A DNA stretch of 64,000 nt from Varroa destructor (taxonomy: Eukaryota; Arthropoda; Arachnida; Mesostigmata; Varroidae): assembly GCF_002443255.2 (NCBI RefSeq), contig NW_019211457.1:30743309-30807308 (forward strand). Reading direction: 5' to 3'. A program made the position numbers and the translations under genes. Shown here in pieces: positions 40,501 through 53,600 of the stretch. Each line of letters starts with the position of its first letter. Within the stretch, counting starts at the first letter, position 1. A model generated the notes under the pieces. It was not told the origin of the DNA and searched no databases. It saw only the letters and a program-made list of their open reading frames with translations.

Positions 40501-43500
40501 GGACCGGAATTGGAACCGGAGGAACCACACTGAGGAAGCGAGTCCTGCGCCCGCAGCCAGAGGCTTGCAGCAATAGCAACAGCGGCAACAATCAAAAAAG
40601 AGCCGCAGTCGGTGCCAGGTGTCGGGAGTGATCTCAGAGAGGACATGACGCGATCGCTACCACGCCGCACTTTCCCTATACTACCACGACGAGCGGACGC
40701 GATAAAAAACTAGAGCGCCCTATTCCAACAATACGCGATTCGGGTCCATATTCTGAAAGAGCTGGTACTCCTGATGCGAACGCTTCTAGGGCTCAGGAAT
40801 CTGTTATTGGCGCTGCCGTCGTTGATAGTGTTGTTGCTGCCGCGTTCGGAAAAGGAAAAATATCTGGAATGAGAACAGAATGCAATGCTAATATGCGCGT
40901 GTAGATTGTAAGATACACGGGGTATGCATACTTTGCTAGATGCACCGAGTTAGCTCTGTAGAAAAATGACAAAAGACCAACTGTGTGGTTAGCCTGGTAC
41001 TGAGCGAAATACGAACGACGATATGCGGTTCACGCGTAGCGACGCAAACGGATCGCAACAAAAACAACGAGTTGAATAGCAAAAAATAAAAGAAAAGCAA
41101 AAAGATAAAGTATAAGAAGATTAAGGACACGAAACAGAAGTACAAAAAACGATATGCTCTGTACGGACACACGTAGACATAATCGAACGCAGGGGTTCAA
41201 AGTCAGAGGGAGTGTACCATATACAATTAGTGGATGTAATACACCATTATACACACATAGATTGCTACGCATGGGAACATATGAACCAAGGCATATATAC
41301 AGCGCTCATTACATATATTGTCATCTGGGTGTGAACGTACACCCACTTGATACGCTGATACAAATATACCAGCTCCCTAAACAGTAGGGTGTAGGGATAT
41401 GCATGGCGCATGTATTGAAACTATGTAGGAGGGTCTAAAGTGGAGACGATACAACGATATATACAGTTGACACATGGAAAGGCCGCTATCACACCCAGGA
41501 AGACACAAAGAAAACGGGATTGGGCTGTAAAAGGAAAAAAATAGGGAGAACAAAGTAGAGGCTACAACATTGGCCTAGCATTGTGAGGCTCGCCGTTTGA
41601 GGCCGAAATCGATCGATCCGTTAGGGAGAAAGGTGGATTGTCAGAAGAGTCCTTGCGAAGGCAATACTACTAGAATTTTAGAGAAAAAGAAAGACAGAAA
41701 GGCTCAACAACAGAGGCGAAGATGCGCACACATCACATAGATACAATATCGGTAAGGCAAATGGTACAATGGACCAACAAGGGAAGACGCTAACGCCATC
41801 AAATTACTACAAAAGTAGTGACAAAGAGGGAAATGAGAAGGAGGGAATACAAAAACAACAAAACGAATGGAATATACCAATACGAGCTACGAGAACTCGT
41901 TGAGAAAACGTGCAAGGACAGAAAGCTACACGACGATTTCCCGTAATGGCTGAATCTTACGTGAAAAAGAGGAGGAAAAAGCTCATATATATATCTATCA
42001 AGAGAGAGAAAGATTTTCCGGAGGTACTGGAGACAGTCTTAGCTAAACAACGTAGAAAACAAACGATGTGAAAGCCAAGCACCCCACATGCCTGCGTGTG
42101 CAGAGGGAAGCAACGGCAACGCTGTATACATAAAATGTAACAACAAGTTACAGTAACGACTAATGGAATTGAAGAAATACACATGAGGAATATAGATAAA
42201 GCCTGAATGTCTCGGGATCAATGTGGATGTCCGCAGATACGCACAAACGTTTGAATGTACATGCGCATAGTACCCGCATATAGTGAGATAAGTTGGAATC
42301 ATGACCGTGTCATTGCTTCTGTTGCCCTGGTTGCTGTATGCTAGGCTTCATTGCCCGGCACCGCAAGTCTTCTATTCGACAGCATTTGCTCTCCTTGAGA
42401 ACGATGCCCTATGCACTGTTGAAGTCATCAGAAAAAAGAGATTATCTATATCATAATTATAGAAAGATAAAAGGCAAACAAAACTGTCATAAGATGTTAA
42501 TAATAGTTCAGAATAGCCATCATAATATAAAAAAAGTACACACATCGGTAAGCTCTTGTACCTTAGAATGATTAGATATACTATTTCGTTGTTGTTTTTT
42601 TGCTCGTCTGCTGACTCTGCTAGCTCTATCGAGTGATACATATGAACATGAATACAAAAAGTAGTTCCTTTTAGGGAATCCTAAGGGCGATTCTTGACTT
42701 CGAAATGTTTACTGCAAGCTAAGCTGAGAGAATTTTATTTAGCCAATGGGCGTACTGTTTAGCGTCTATTATCTCAGTTCTACTCTGCTGGGCTTCCATG
42801 TTTAGAATAGTATTTGTAGGTATTTTTCGAAGTTTATCAGAAAATTTGAAAGGCACCGCATGCGTTGCGTTATGTGTCGAGTAACTATTAACTGAAAAAG
42901 ATTTAATTCCTAGTATACATTCAACTAAATTCTTTTGATTCCTTTGAATTTCCCTATGATGGTACTGCTGATCTAGACAGCTGACCTCGAAGTATGAAAT
43001 AACGCGTATTTTTGCTTGATTTCAAAGTTAAATTCCCCTATGTGCTTCTGAGTTTCCCAAATGAACATGTTATCGTTGCATCATCACAGAAACAATTTGT
43101 CGTTTATTTAAAGGCAGCTCTTTGAAGCTCACTTACTTTTCGGAGAGTGCCCATCGAGAGGCCCGTAACGATCCATCATCTATTGAGCTGTCTCCATAAA
43201 CGGTACTCACAGTGCCTAATGGCTTCGTAACAATATTTCAGTTATTCTTCATTTCAGTTTAATATAAACTTTATTCAAATGTACAAGCCCAAACGCTGTA
43301 TCATGAAGAGACCAAAGTCAGTCAAGAATCTCATAAAAGTTTAGTTGATAAAAACAACAGTATCCATACCAAATAACTGCATCCGATGCTTAATAAGTCT
43401 CAGTAACTGTGAACAGAGTACTATGCGGTGTTTATCGCACACAGATATAGGGTGGTTAGAAGCTTCAAATATACCTGTATCGCTAGCTCGGGCAATTCGC

Positions 43501-46496
43501 GTTTACTTGATTAACCTAGCAACGTTCATTGTTAATTAAAAGGATCACTAGAAAGCTGACTGCGGTAAAATAAGATGCAGTCTGGTTCGTGACAGATGCA
43601 TACGTTAATTTGGATATTAGGCAGCAGGTTCATAGCGTATATAGCTGTGAAATAGCTGGCCTTGCTGGCCTGGGTGCAAGCAGACCTTGATGATTCAAGA
43701 ATGGCATCACCAAAGTGTGGATGTTGTATGATCTCTAATCTCACCCCAGAGACACGTTTTACGATCTCGGCGAAGATTAACGCTCGATGATGAATATTTT
43801 TTACGAATTTTTGTAGTCAAAACGTAAAAATACGTCCTACATATTAAAGTAAACTCCAAATCGAGACTCAACAAAGAGGTGCCAGAACTACATATACAAA
43901 GCATTTAATTCTGCCCATATTTTGTCCAAATAGGTTCGGAACTGGTTCAATTCAAAGGATCATGGTTAATCAGGTGGAAGGTCAAGTAAGGTACGAGAAA
44001 GCACTTGACATTTATATCCACGAGGTGTTATGTTAGATGCGTGAAAAATACTGTTGTTTAATTTTCATGGAAAACATTGGGTTGTTCAAAAATTAATGAC
44101 AATCTTTATTAATTGTAATTATTGTCTTGTTTTTAAAGTTTTTCATCTGCTTAAGTATAATTTGCCACTGTAAAGCGATTTTCTTTTCAAAAGAAGGTTT
44201 TACAGTAGGTTTGAATCCCATTGATGCGTATTTCAAAAAATCTGCAACTTCGACATCTAGATTATTATTATTCGTCGTCTCGCGTTCAGCTGCAATTGCC
44301 AAAACAGTCCTAGTGAAGTCTCTATGACAAAGAGTCCATAGCTAAAGGTACTATTCAGAAACAGCTCGCTATAGCCAAACATGGTATTTTCAACTCAAAA
44401 AACGAATTTCAGACACTAATTCTAAAGATTGGCGAGGCCTATCTGGAGGCTACGTTCGAAAAAAGATCATCCGTAAAATCGTCTTATCATTGTGTCTTCA
44501 CCGTAGGCAAAACAAGTTTCCTCAATCATTTCCATAGTCTTTTGACATAAACGACAAATCTACGTCGCGGATTCGAGTTCTCTTTTACCCGACATAATAA
44601 CCTTTGACGATGTGGTAACAGCGATCTTGTAGTGCAAAAAACGCCTCCAGACGAACAAAGCGGGGGGTTTTCCAAGGGAAAGGAGTAATCTAATGCTATG
44701 CAATATATATCCATCACCAAACAAAGAATTAGAACGACAAAGCACTTTTCAAAAACCACCCATTAATTTCCAGTAAGTTTAATATATACACATGTATAGG
44801 GGTTGTGTATTTGCTAAACCAAAACGAGGCCGCAACTACCTTGCGTACTAAATAGGCCCGCAATGCCTCGAGAAATCGAGAACAGTTAAAAAAAAAAAAG
44901 CAGATCATTATCACTAAATATATTTACAGTGCAATTGTGTATTTGGATTCCGCTAATGCAGTAGACAGCATCACATGGAACAACACATCAGATCTTACTG
45001 GTGGATTTATCGAGAAGCGAAGATGCGTTATTGTCCACTCGTATTCACGGGGTAATTTCTACTACGTCGCGGTAAAAAAAAGCGGACCAATTCATGCAGC
45101 CTTCTTAACTGTTGTTCTATCATGACAGGCAAAAAAAATTGCTATTGTGAAATCCACCTACTACGAAGTTCCTTTACCTATGGTCTGCGCATCATGATAA
45201 AAGTCCTTTTAAGTAATTTTTTTTTGAAATGTCGAAGCTGGCTTTTGTCTTGAGAGGATCTAAGCGAAACTAATTTGTCTTGTGCTAGCGCTGTGAGTGT
45301 AGAAGAGCTATCCAGTACTTCGAAAAAAAGAAACGTTGCACTAGAGTTAGTTTCCTCCCCTTTTCCCCTCAGAACGTAACGTAAGAATCTCTAAACTGGA
45401 GACCAGTACGTATTTTTTGCGAAAAGGTATTTGGGGTGTCTGGCCTCAGAGATACGATGCAGCTAGAGAATTTGGCAAAATTTCATGTGCCGTGTTCGTA
45501 CCTAAGAAGCTGATATAAAACAGCACAACATTTCTATGAAATATATCGAGACATCTAATGGATTGCTAATTTGCTGATAGTCGATTGTACAAATTACAGA
45601 AATTACACTGCACATAAATGTAAAAATCACCGACTTTATGGTTTTGTTCTGGTTGTCCGAAAGAAGCACGGGGGCAGCAGCTGGTCTAATGATCAAGAAC
45701 AGAAAACCTTGTAGAGCTGTTTACTGGAATAGCCTCTGGCATTGTTTACATATCTTGATAGTCGGTGATATTATAGACTAGCTCGCCCGTTCGACCAGGA
45801 TTCTGTGAAAGCCACTTCGTACTAGGTCATACGTAAGGTGAGACCTAGCAGTAGACAATTTCCAATGGATAAGTGTCTTCGGCGAAATATTGAAATTCTA
45901 TGAACACTTCTAGGTAGTTGTTGATCCCCCTCACTAGAGATCACCGCACCGTTTCGGCAATAGACTCGGTATAAACTCTATCGTTCGCCAGCAACGACTT
46001 GAATTCGATTTTTCGTCTACAAAAAAAATGGCATCGATGAAAAGCCGAGATGAAGACACCGAATTGGCCTGCTTGTAAGATATTCTTGATTGGATTATCA
46101 ACTTAATATATGGCCGTATTCTTTAATAGACTTGACCGAAATGGATACGCAATTTACTATGGAATTGATAAGTTCCAAAAGCATGCTATGTTTTCATGCG
46201 GCGTCGATTGCAATTAATAAAACTGACCTTCATCATTTATCATAATCTATCCCTTAATTAAAAAAAATTTCGATAAAACTGTATAAAAGGGGAACAAATA
46301 CAAAGTTGGAGAAATTTATGTTCGCAACTGTATTTTGCTTTCTTTATACGGATGTGGCGATCACACTGCAAGCTAGCTTCTGAAAATGGATTAAACTATA
46401 ATGTAATTTTTTTTTATAGACCGAAGTTTTTTGTAATTGATCTCTTTAAAGTGAGTGTAGCACTGTATGCGATAAAAAATAGGCATTTTGTCTACG
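37551..46496. other. Gene-poor region, no gene recognised
   Basis: About 9 kb. A G+C-richer stretch at 40.1-40.9 kb runs into a strongly purine-rich stretch to about 42.3 kb, and the rest is A+T-rich. A small hairpin (ATTCGTA, 3-base loop, TACGAAT) lies at 39704-39720. No coding exon could be supported. Confidence 0.4.
40090..42320. other. G+C-richer then purine-rich island
   Basis: The left half (to about 40.9 kb) has high G+C and many CpG words; the right half is dominated by A/G on the plus strand. This resembles the 26 kb and 30 kb islands. No domain in any frame. Confidence 0.3.
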
Positions 46497-46690
46497 CGGT
46501 CCAAACCTAAAATGTACACCTTGTAAGCGCATTCCTGCAACATAATTCATAAATCGTATATCAATCAGTACTTTTCCCCAAAACAGGATTAAACGGTCCA
46601 AACCTAAAATGCACACCTTGTAAGCGCGTTCCTGCAACATAATTCATAAATCGTATATCAATCAGTACTTTTCCCCAAAACAGGATTAAA
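46497..46690. repeat. Recent 97-bp tandem duplication
   Basis: Two head-to-tail units, 46497-46593 and 46594-46690, each starting CGGTCCAAACC and ending CAGGATTAAA. By eye they differ at two positions (TGTACA/TGCACA and GCGCAT/GCGCGT), so the duplication is young. The unit is not a multiple of three and there is no gene around it. Confidence 0.97.
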
Positions 46691-47499
46691 CATTAAATAT
46701 GATCACCTTTGCTACTACTTTAAATTAAAACATGGATACCCATCAGTAAGTAAACCACCTACGAATGGCTTGTCAGCTTCTACCATGCGGGTTCTGTTAT
46801 GCTATGTCAGTTCAATATATAGCGACCGTTTACCACATTTCTATTTTACTACGTCCTGTTATACACAGCCTTTGCACTACCTTTTAGGCTTCTATTCCAC
46901 AATTCGCGCGTAAATTTATTGGGGGCGCTTTTTCTCACCCCTTAGATTTTCCTTAGTTCAGTTCTACTTCAGCGGCCGGAAATTGGTACATTTCCCTTAT
47001 TTGCCGACCCAGCACATGCAACAGCCTTTCTTTCTCTTCAGCATTTCACTGTCCCCAGGGACGTGGTCGGTGCAGTGTACAAGCTAACGTAGAAAGGCAG
47101 AAGTTAGGTATACAGCTGTGATACCAGAAAACCTGATTGATGGGTGCCTATACTTAGAGAAATGATAAGAAGGAAGCGGTGTAGAGATCGGGAGTACAAA
47201 ACCGCCAACAGAGAAGATGTAGTCCTCCGCCGGTTCAGGTGCCAATGTACGCGAGCATTCGGCTTCGTCAAACTTGATGGCATTGTCCCTAGCGCGCGAG
47301 AATTCTCAATTTTATCGTGCGCGACTCATACTGTAACATCAACTTCCAATCAATTCCCATGCAGAAGGACAGCGTCTATGGCCACTCGATAGATCAGTAA
47401 GCCTTAGGACTTATAGACGAATAATGAGATGAGTTATCGAATTGGGCAGCCAATCGCCGGGGTGCAATCAGAATCACGTTGTCGATAGGTATCGGTTTA
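46691..47499. other. No gene recognised
   Basis: A+T-rich with a moderately G+C-richer stretch at about 46.9-47.4 kb. Nothing assignable. Confidence 0.4.
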
Positions 47500-47649
47500 A
47501 TAGCTTAGTGAGAAACGTATTTTTCTGCTAATCTCAGGGAAACGTCGTGGTCTTGGTTTGGACCCGGTATACACACACTTCGTTTCCTGCTGGGAGTTAG
47601 CCGTGTGATAACTGTCTGAATGCTATATAGATCGTAAAACTCGAAACAT
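47500..47649 (+). repeat. SINE-like tRNA-derived repeat, copy E
   Basis: Contains TGCTAATCTCAGGGAAACG, a B-box-like GGTTTGGACCCGGTATAC, CTTCGTTTCCTGCTGGGA and the tail ATCGTAAAACTCGAAACATG. Order and spacing match copies B and C. Confidence 0.62.
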
Positions 47650-50600
47650 GATGGCATTGGTTAGAAAGGAGCGGGGCAGCGTACGGGTATTTATAGCGTA
47701 TTGTATTACATCTGTGCTCCTCCTCTACTGGTAAATCTTGTTGTCGGGGAGGAACGTGTAGTTGTGGATCGACAATTACAAATATCGGGATAAAGCAGTG
47801 CAAAATGAAGTTAAGCATTTATATTTAATACAGACTAGAAGAAAGGGAGAGGCTTATTACTATTATTATTGTTTGGCCAACAGCCTTCTTACAAGTGACC
47901 TGCACCGCCATTTTACCATTGTTTATCCATGTAAAAGGCGTGAAATTACTCCTGTGGATTTGAGGAACAAAATTATCGTTTTCTAAAAAAATCTTTAGTT
48001 AATGATCGATTTGTACAAATAGTGCTATGCTTTCCTCGAAAATAACTAAAATCAAAAATTGTTAGTGTAGAAATTCATTGTTAGTACTTCTCTTCTTGTG
48101 CAATGCGGAAAAACTGCATTTTAACATGTTTCCCTTTTAATTCTTATTTTTCGCATGTAGCAGTGGTAACCTGTTTTCATAAATCATTTATAAATGCGCT
48201 GATCTAAAGACACGTAAAAAGAAAAATTCTCGAATGGCCCCGGGTTATAGAAGTGCTTCGATAACCAAGTTTATTATGTTATATTAATTGTTTATCAAGA
48301 GGTTTAGATAGGGAACGTACATGTTGTACGTAATAATTAGTAGCGGCATATTTTTAGACTAACTCGAGGCTTAAAAGAAAAGATAAGGCATATACTAATC
48401 TTTTGTTTAATGAATTTGGGGAACAAAAAGGGAATAATTATTTATTGAAGTATAATTTAGAAAGTCTGGTGCCATGAGTTAGACCAACTAGTGATTTATA
48501 TATATTTCGGATAAGCTAGAAGTATAACTTTCTGCATTGGAATTATTGCCAGTAACTTTTCACCACATGCAAGTTTCCCTCCTCAAGCGAAAAGTCTCCT
48601 CCACAAGCATTTACAGCGCTGCTTTCTCAGGAAAGGATTGTTGGTAATGCAAAACAAAATACAGCCAAATAACGTGGCAGAACTTGTCGAGATGTTTATA
48701 TTTGTAATCAATTCAAACCCACAGAAATATCGAGATTCATAAAGAGGCATACCATCTATTGGATTATTCAGCGAAATCCTCACTTGTGTAGAAGAGCTAA
48801 CAACTGATAAAACTATGGCAACAAGGCTGCGAAATGTTCTAGGCGCCGAAATCTACCCGGCCTCAGCGCCGGCATATGTCATTTTCCCCATGTACGATAA
48901 AAAGATGCTTCTATTTGCTTAAAGTTTCTACGAGGCGCATTCATGCAATCAAGATCTCTCAAAATCAGTGCAAAAATCAGATATAGAAATGACAGATATA
49001 GATGCAAAAATAGAAATCGAAGTTACAACCCTTTACAAGGGCAAAAAATATTTTTTCCATAAACACACCTTCCTCACTTGCTTAAGCTTTCGAGACTCAC
49101 CAAACTACTTGGTCTTTAAAAAAGCATCATATTTGTTAAGTATTAGCCCACGAAATTCATAAATAGCCTTTGTTTATGGCTTTCGGTAGAAACTTTTCCG
49201 GTAGAAGATCTTTGAGCTGCTCTTGTTACAGTTTCTTTGGTGAACGTTAATGCAGACACATTTGTCTATATATAACAAAACAATAGCGTAATTATTATAT
49301 TACATAATATAGTATATAAAAGTTGATTCAATAAAATTTCGCCTACAAACGTTCCGTTGGATTTAGCATTGAAGGCTTGCTAAACTAGATTACCGTAATC
49401 CAATAACTTCGTTCACGACACGGCGTTCTTTGGGAAGCTTTTCTTGCATATAACCATGGAGACCGCGGCTGTCCGGATCTGCTACATGTATCACTGAACA
49501 TGACGGCGTTTAAAAGTTTTTGACTAACCCAGGATAGCGCTGTCATATCAGCCAAAGCATTCCCGCCGTATGACTCTAGCATAAATATAAGTATATGTTT
49601 TCTCTCACGAATGAAACGTACGTTTTTTTTTCATGTTTACCACCGGCTTGCTTCTCGTTTGGATTGTAGCATTTGTTTTCTGGCTAAAGTTCAGACAGCT
49701 ATTGCTATTTACTATGGTTACTAAGGGCCTTTCTTTACTGGGTTCACCAAGAGCCAGCTAAGCAAGATATTTGAAGACTCGGGATCTGTTATTATTTTTG
49801 GCTTGTTAAATCTTCGTCTGAAAAATATATTTTTCACTGAGAGTCCCTAAATTATATGAAAAGCGAGTAATGTGTTGGGCGTTTCGAGATTAGCTTGGAC
49901 TTCATTCGAGGCCGCCTTTAGTCCGGCAGTTACCGAAAATTTATCGGAATACTTTATTGGTTCAAACTGTAATTTCTTTTGGTTATTCATTGCAACGTAT
50001 TCGTTCACATTCGACATTCTAAATAAACGGTAAAAAACAAAATAATGGTAAAATTAATTTAAAAATTTATTTTAAAAAAGTGATGGTAAAATATAGCATA
50101 GGTTAACTGAAAAACCCAATTGAGATAATAAAAGTAGTACGGTAAGTAGGGATTTGAAAAAAATTAGGATCTTTTTGTGCAGGGAAATAATCTTTCAAGT
50201 TAATAAGACAGATATACTAATCTATATAATAGCGAATATATTGATATGGTTCAGTTATTCTTGCGACTAATCGAATTTTACGAATGCTCTATGAAGGAAA
50301 TTCACCGGAACTGATGCAGCTGCAATAAGTCATTTTTTGTAAAGTATATTTCAAGCTTTGCTTTTAGACCTTCTGCGTATCTGAAGTCATTTGTCCGGTC
50401 TGTTTGTTAATGCGCTCTCGTAATGGAGTTGATGTTATGTTTGCAAAGCTACAAAATATAGCTCTAGAGTCTTTTTAGAATTGTATAATTTGTTTTTCGT
50501 ACATTTGATCAAGTAGTGAACTACTTTTTTTAGTTTTTTCCGAAAGCGCCAGAACTGTTGCGGCATGAACTTAAAATGTTAAACTTCAAATGAAGCGATG

Positions 50601-53600
50601 TTACCAGACAAAACAGAACATGAAATCTAGGACATATATACGTATAGCGAGCAATTTCAGAAAAATAAAACCTTACGACTAATTTCAGTACTCCTAATGC
50701 AGTGCGCTAATGAGAACTTAACTAGAGGGTATGGTAGTTTTTAGATCCGTAATGAAGCAATACAGTGTACAAAAGAAAAGGCCCTAAATTGAGTGAGGTG
50801 TAGGTTTTTATCGTGTTCGGCTTGAGAATAGGTAAATAAACATTACGTTGGCCCTCGCACTGGTTGTCTAACCAAAAAAAGCTAAGCTAGAAGCTTAAAC
50901 CTCTTATTCGATAGAAATCTAGAAAATTTTAAACGTAATTGAGACAATTCTAAAAGTAAACGGGTTAAATGATTCATGAACCATTTTATCCTGTGCATTC
51001 TGCTCAGCTAAGGAATAAGCGGTTCCGCTGGTATTTGCATTATATGGAAGCGTTATTTTAAACATTGGTCACAGCAGATTTTAGACAAGGCAGATTTTTT
51101 GGTTTTCGACTAAATTTTGTTCAAATCTTTGGTACTACTCACGCTTATTTTACTGGTCCAGTCTTTAGGTTATCTAAGAAAAGGCACCTATTCATAGGTA
51201 AGCGTAGTTTTTAAGATCTGAAATATCATTCGTTTCCTACCGAAACACCTATATATATGTATAATACATAATCTTTTACTTCTGAGAGACAACACATTTC
51301 TATTCTTGCTGACGCTAACTTATAACATGCCTGTATGGACCTGCTCTCAATTAGACTCTATCTTTAAAAAACAGATGCATTCACACAATTATCGCTAATA
51401 ATACACAACGGCAGCTCACTTGCCCGGCATTACCGTCTCTCACTCTATTGATTTCTACTCACCCGATGGTGAACAAAAGGCCCTTATCGAACTTTTAAAG
51501 TGGCCTACCATCAAACTCTTAGTACCCACTCTTATCGTGATGTACTGTCTACCTACCATACAACCGTCCACAGACAATCGCACATACACAGAATCACTCT
51601 TCTTCTCTTCTGCACGAATGCTCGCCCTTGTCTCCAATCTCTACTTCGTTTTCTGGCTACTTCTCCTCTGCAAGGAACTGCTTGCTGACTACATCGGGGG
51701 ATGACTCCATTTCCACGTTTTTTCAATCCTTTTCGTACGCGCTTTGAAGAAGAACGAGCTTGCTCTGCTCGAAAGGGTCTTGAGAGAACTTCCTGTGAAT
51801 CGGAAATGGCAGCAAAAATCGAATAGGACACGACGAGACGGACGAATCAGAAAATTTAGAAAAAAATTCGCCAGCCGAAGCCGACCCAGCGGCAGTTACT
51901 GGGGCAATAGCGCCCGCCGTGACTTAGCCACCATTTTCGCCGCGATTGATAGAAGTGTTACTGTTTTCTCTGTTCCCGTTAGCGATGGAAGGCTGTCAAT
52001 CCGTTGTCGGGTACTTCAGCGATATCCGGAGCCTCCAGCACTTCGATTCACTTCCACAAGTCTCGTGCAAATCTTTCTCCACTGCCTATCGTCAATATGG
52101 ACGTTGCCACAACCGGCACAGGCAATTTGTTCCTATATCTATATCAGTCCTTATCTCTAGCATTGTTCGTCTGTCCGTTTGACGGCCCATCTAAGCAGCT
52201 TTAGTAATCGAAGTTGCATCACAACTGTATCTTTTGGATAACGAACATGTCGAGTGGTTTCATAACAGAGAGAAGACGTAAAAGAAATCCAAAAAAAGTC
52301 CGAGTAGCCGTATGCGTCTGAATTGTGTGCGAGTGTTTGTGTGTGGAAACGCGCCAATCTTTAGAAATGAAAATCAAGAGTAGGGCAGGATCAGCAAAAA
52401 AGAACGAAGAAAAGAATGAACCTTGCGACCTTGGGAAAGCTAAAGCTATCGCTCAATGAGACCTTCATATTATTCCATCGCAAACGGACGAAGGTGCTAT
52501 TCGAATAAAATAAGCCAACAGCATTTAGCACTCCATGTAGAAGCCAGGAAGTTTCCTTCAATTTCGTTTGTTTCCTATTACTATTCACAGGGTTAATAAA
52601 GAAGAAAAAAATCTAATGTGCCGTTATGCTTTTTCGTCTCAAATGAAAAAACGTTTTTCTACTTGATTATATAGAAGGTACCATATATGCTAACCATATA
52701 ACTTGCACAGATCCATATATCTAATACAAAGCCGCGTTCAAAACAAAAAAAAGTACAAAAAAATATAATTTTGACTGAAAACATTGTAAGGATATTTTTT
52801 GTTATGTATGTAAATCTTTCTTAAAAAGAAACTATTATCAACTAGCCAAAACGTATTCTCTCTAGAATAACTAACGACGTATTTCAACAACGAAATAAAA
52901 TTTTAATTCGGGAACGAGTCCTACCATGCGAGCTACTAACACGAACTTCTACATACCTATTATATGTAAATTCAAGATTTCTAAGAAATAGAGCCTACAG
53001 AGGTCCACATTAGCTGCAACTGAAAAAATTGGCTTGTTTTATTTATATAGGCAATAAATACGGATTTTTATTTTATCATGTTTTCTTTAATTACACTTTT
53101 TTCCACATTAACTGCACAGGGGATTGAGTTAGCATTCGCTCTCATATTCTTCTAACTGGAGCCACATAGTACTGGACGTCAGTTGCGTCTTTTGGTTTGT
53201 TTAGTAGAATTGGTAGGAATGAACTTAGGTCCTTGTGCACCGACAGATCTCAGTAAGCCTGGTTATGGTCCTGAATTGAGATCGATATTGCATTAGTCAG
53301 ATAAAAACGTCAACAACTTAGGCATAAAGTTGTAATCTCTGATGCAAGCTGGATCCTGCTACACACATTTCTGTTCAAAAATTCTGAGCTCAGTTAGAAA
53401 TGATCGAAGCTGCAATCTGCTATGAAAAAGAGGATGTTAAGCAGAAGGAGTCTATTTTTAGATATGCCCGACGTAATCCCAGTCGAGTATTTCATTTTAG
53501 TAGAGGAGTTTCAGGCAATTACAATATTAACTTGTTTTCTGCCTGAAAGATCCGTCATATGCGAAGAGGGCAGAAGTGATGAAGGCAACAGTCTTGTTTC

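Noticed and set aside
44081..44101. GTTGTTCAAAAATTAATGAC, similar to mariner terminal repeats
   Set aside because: No matching inverted repeat or transposase motif was found nearby.
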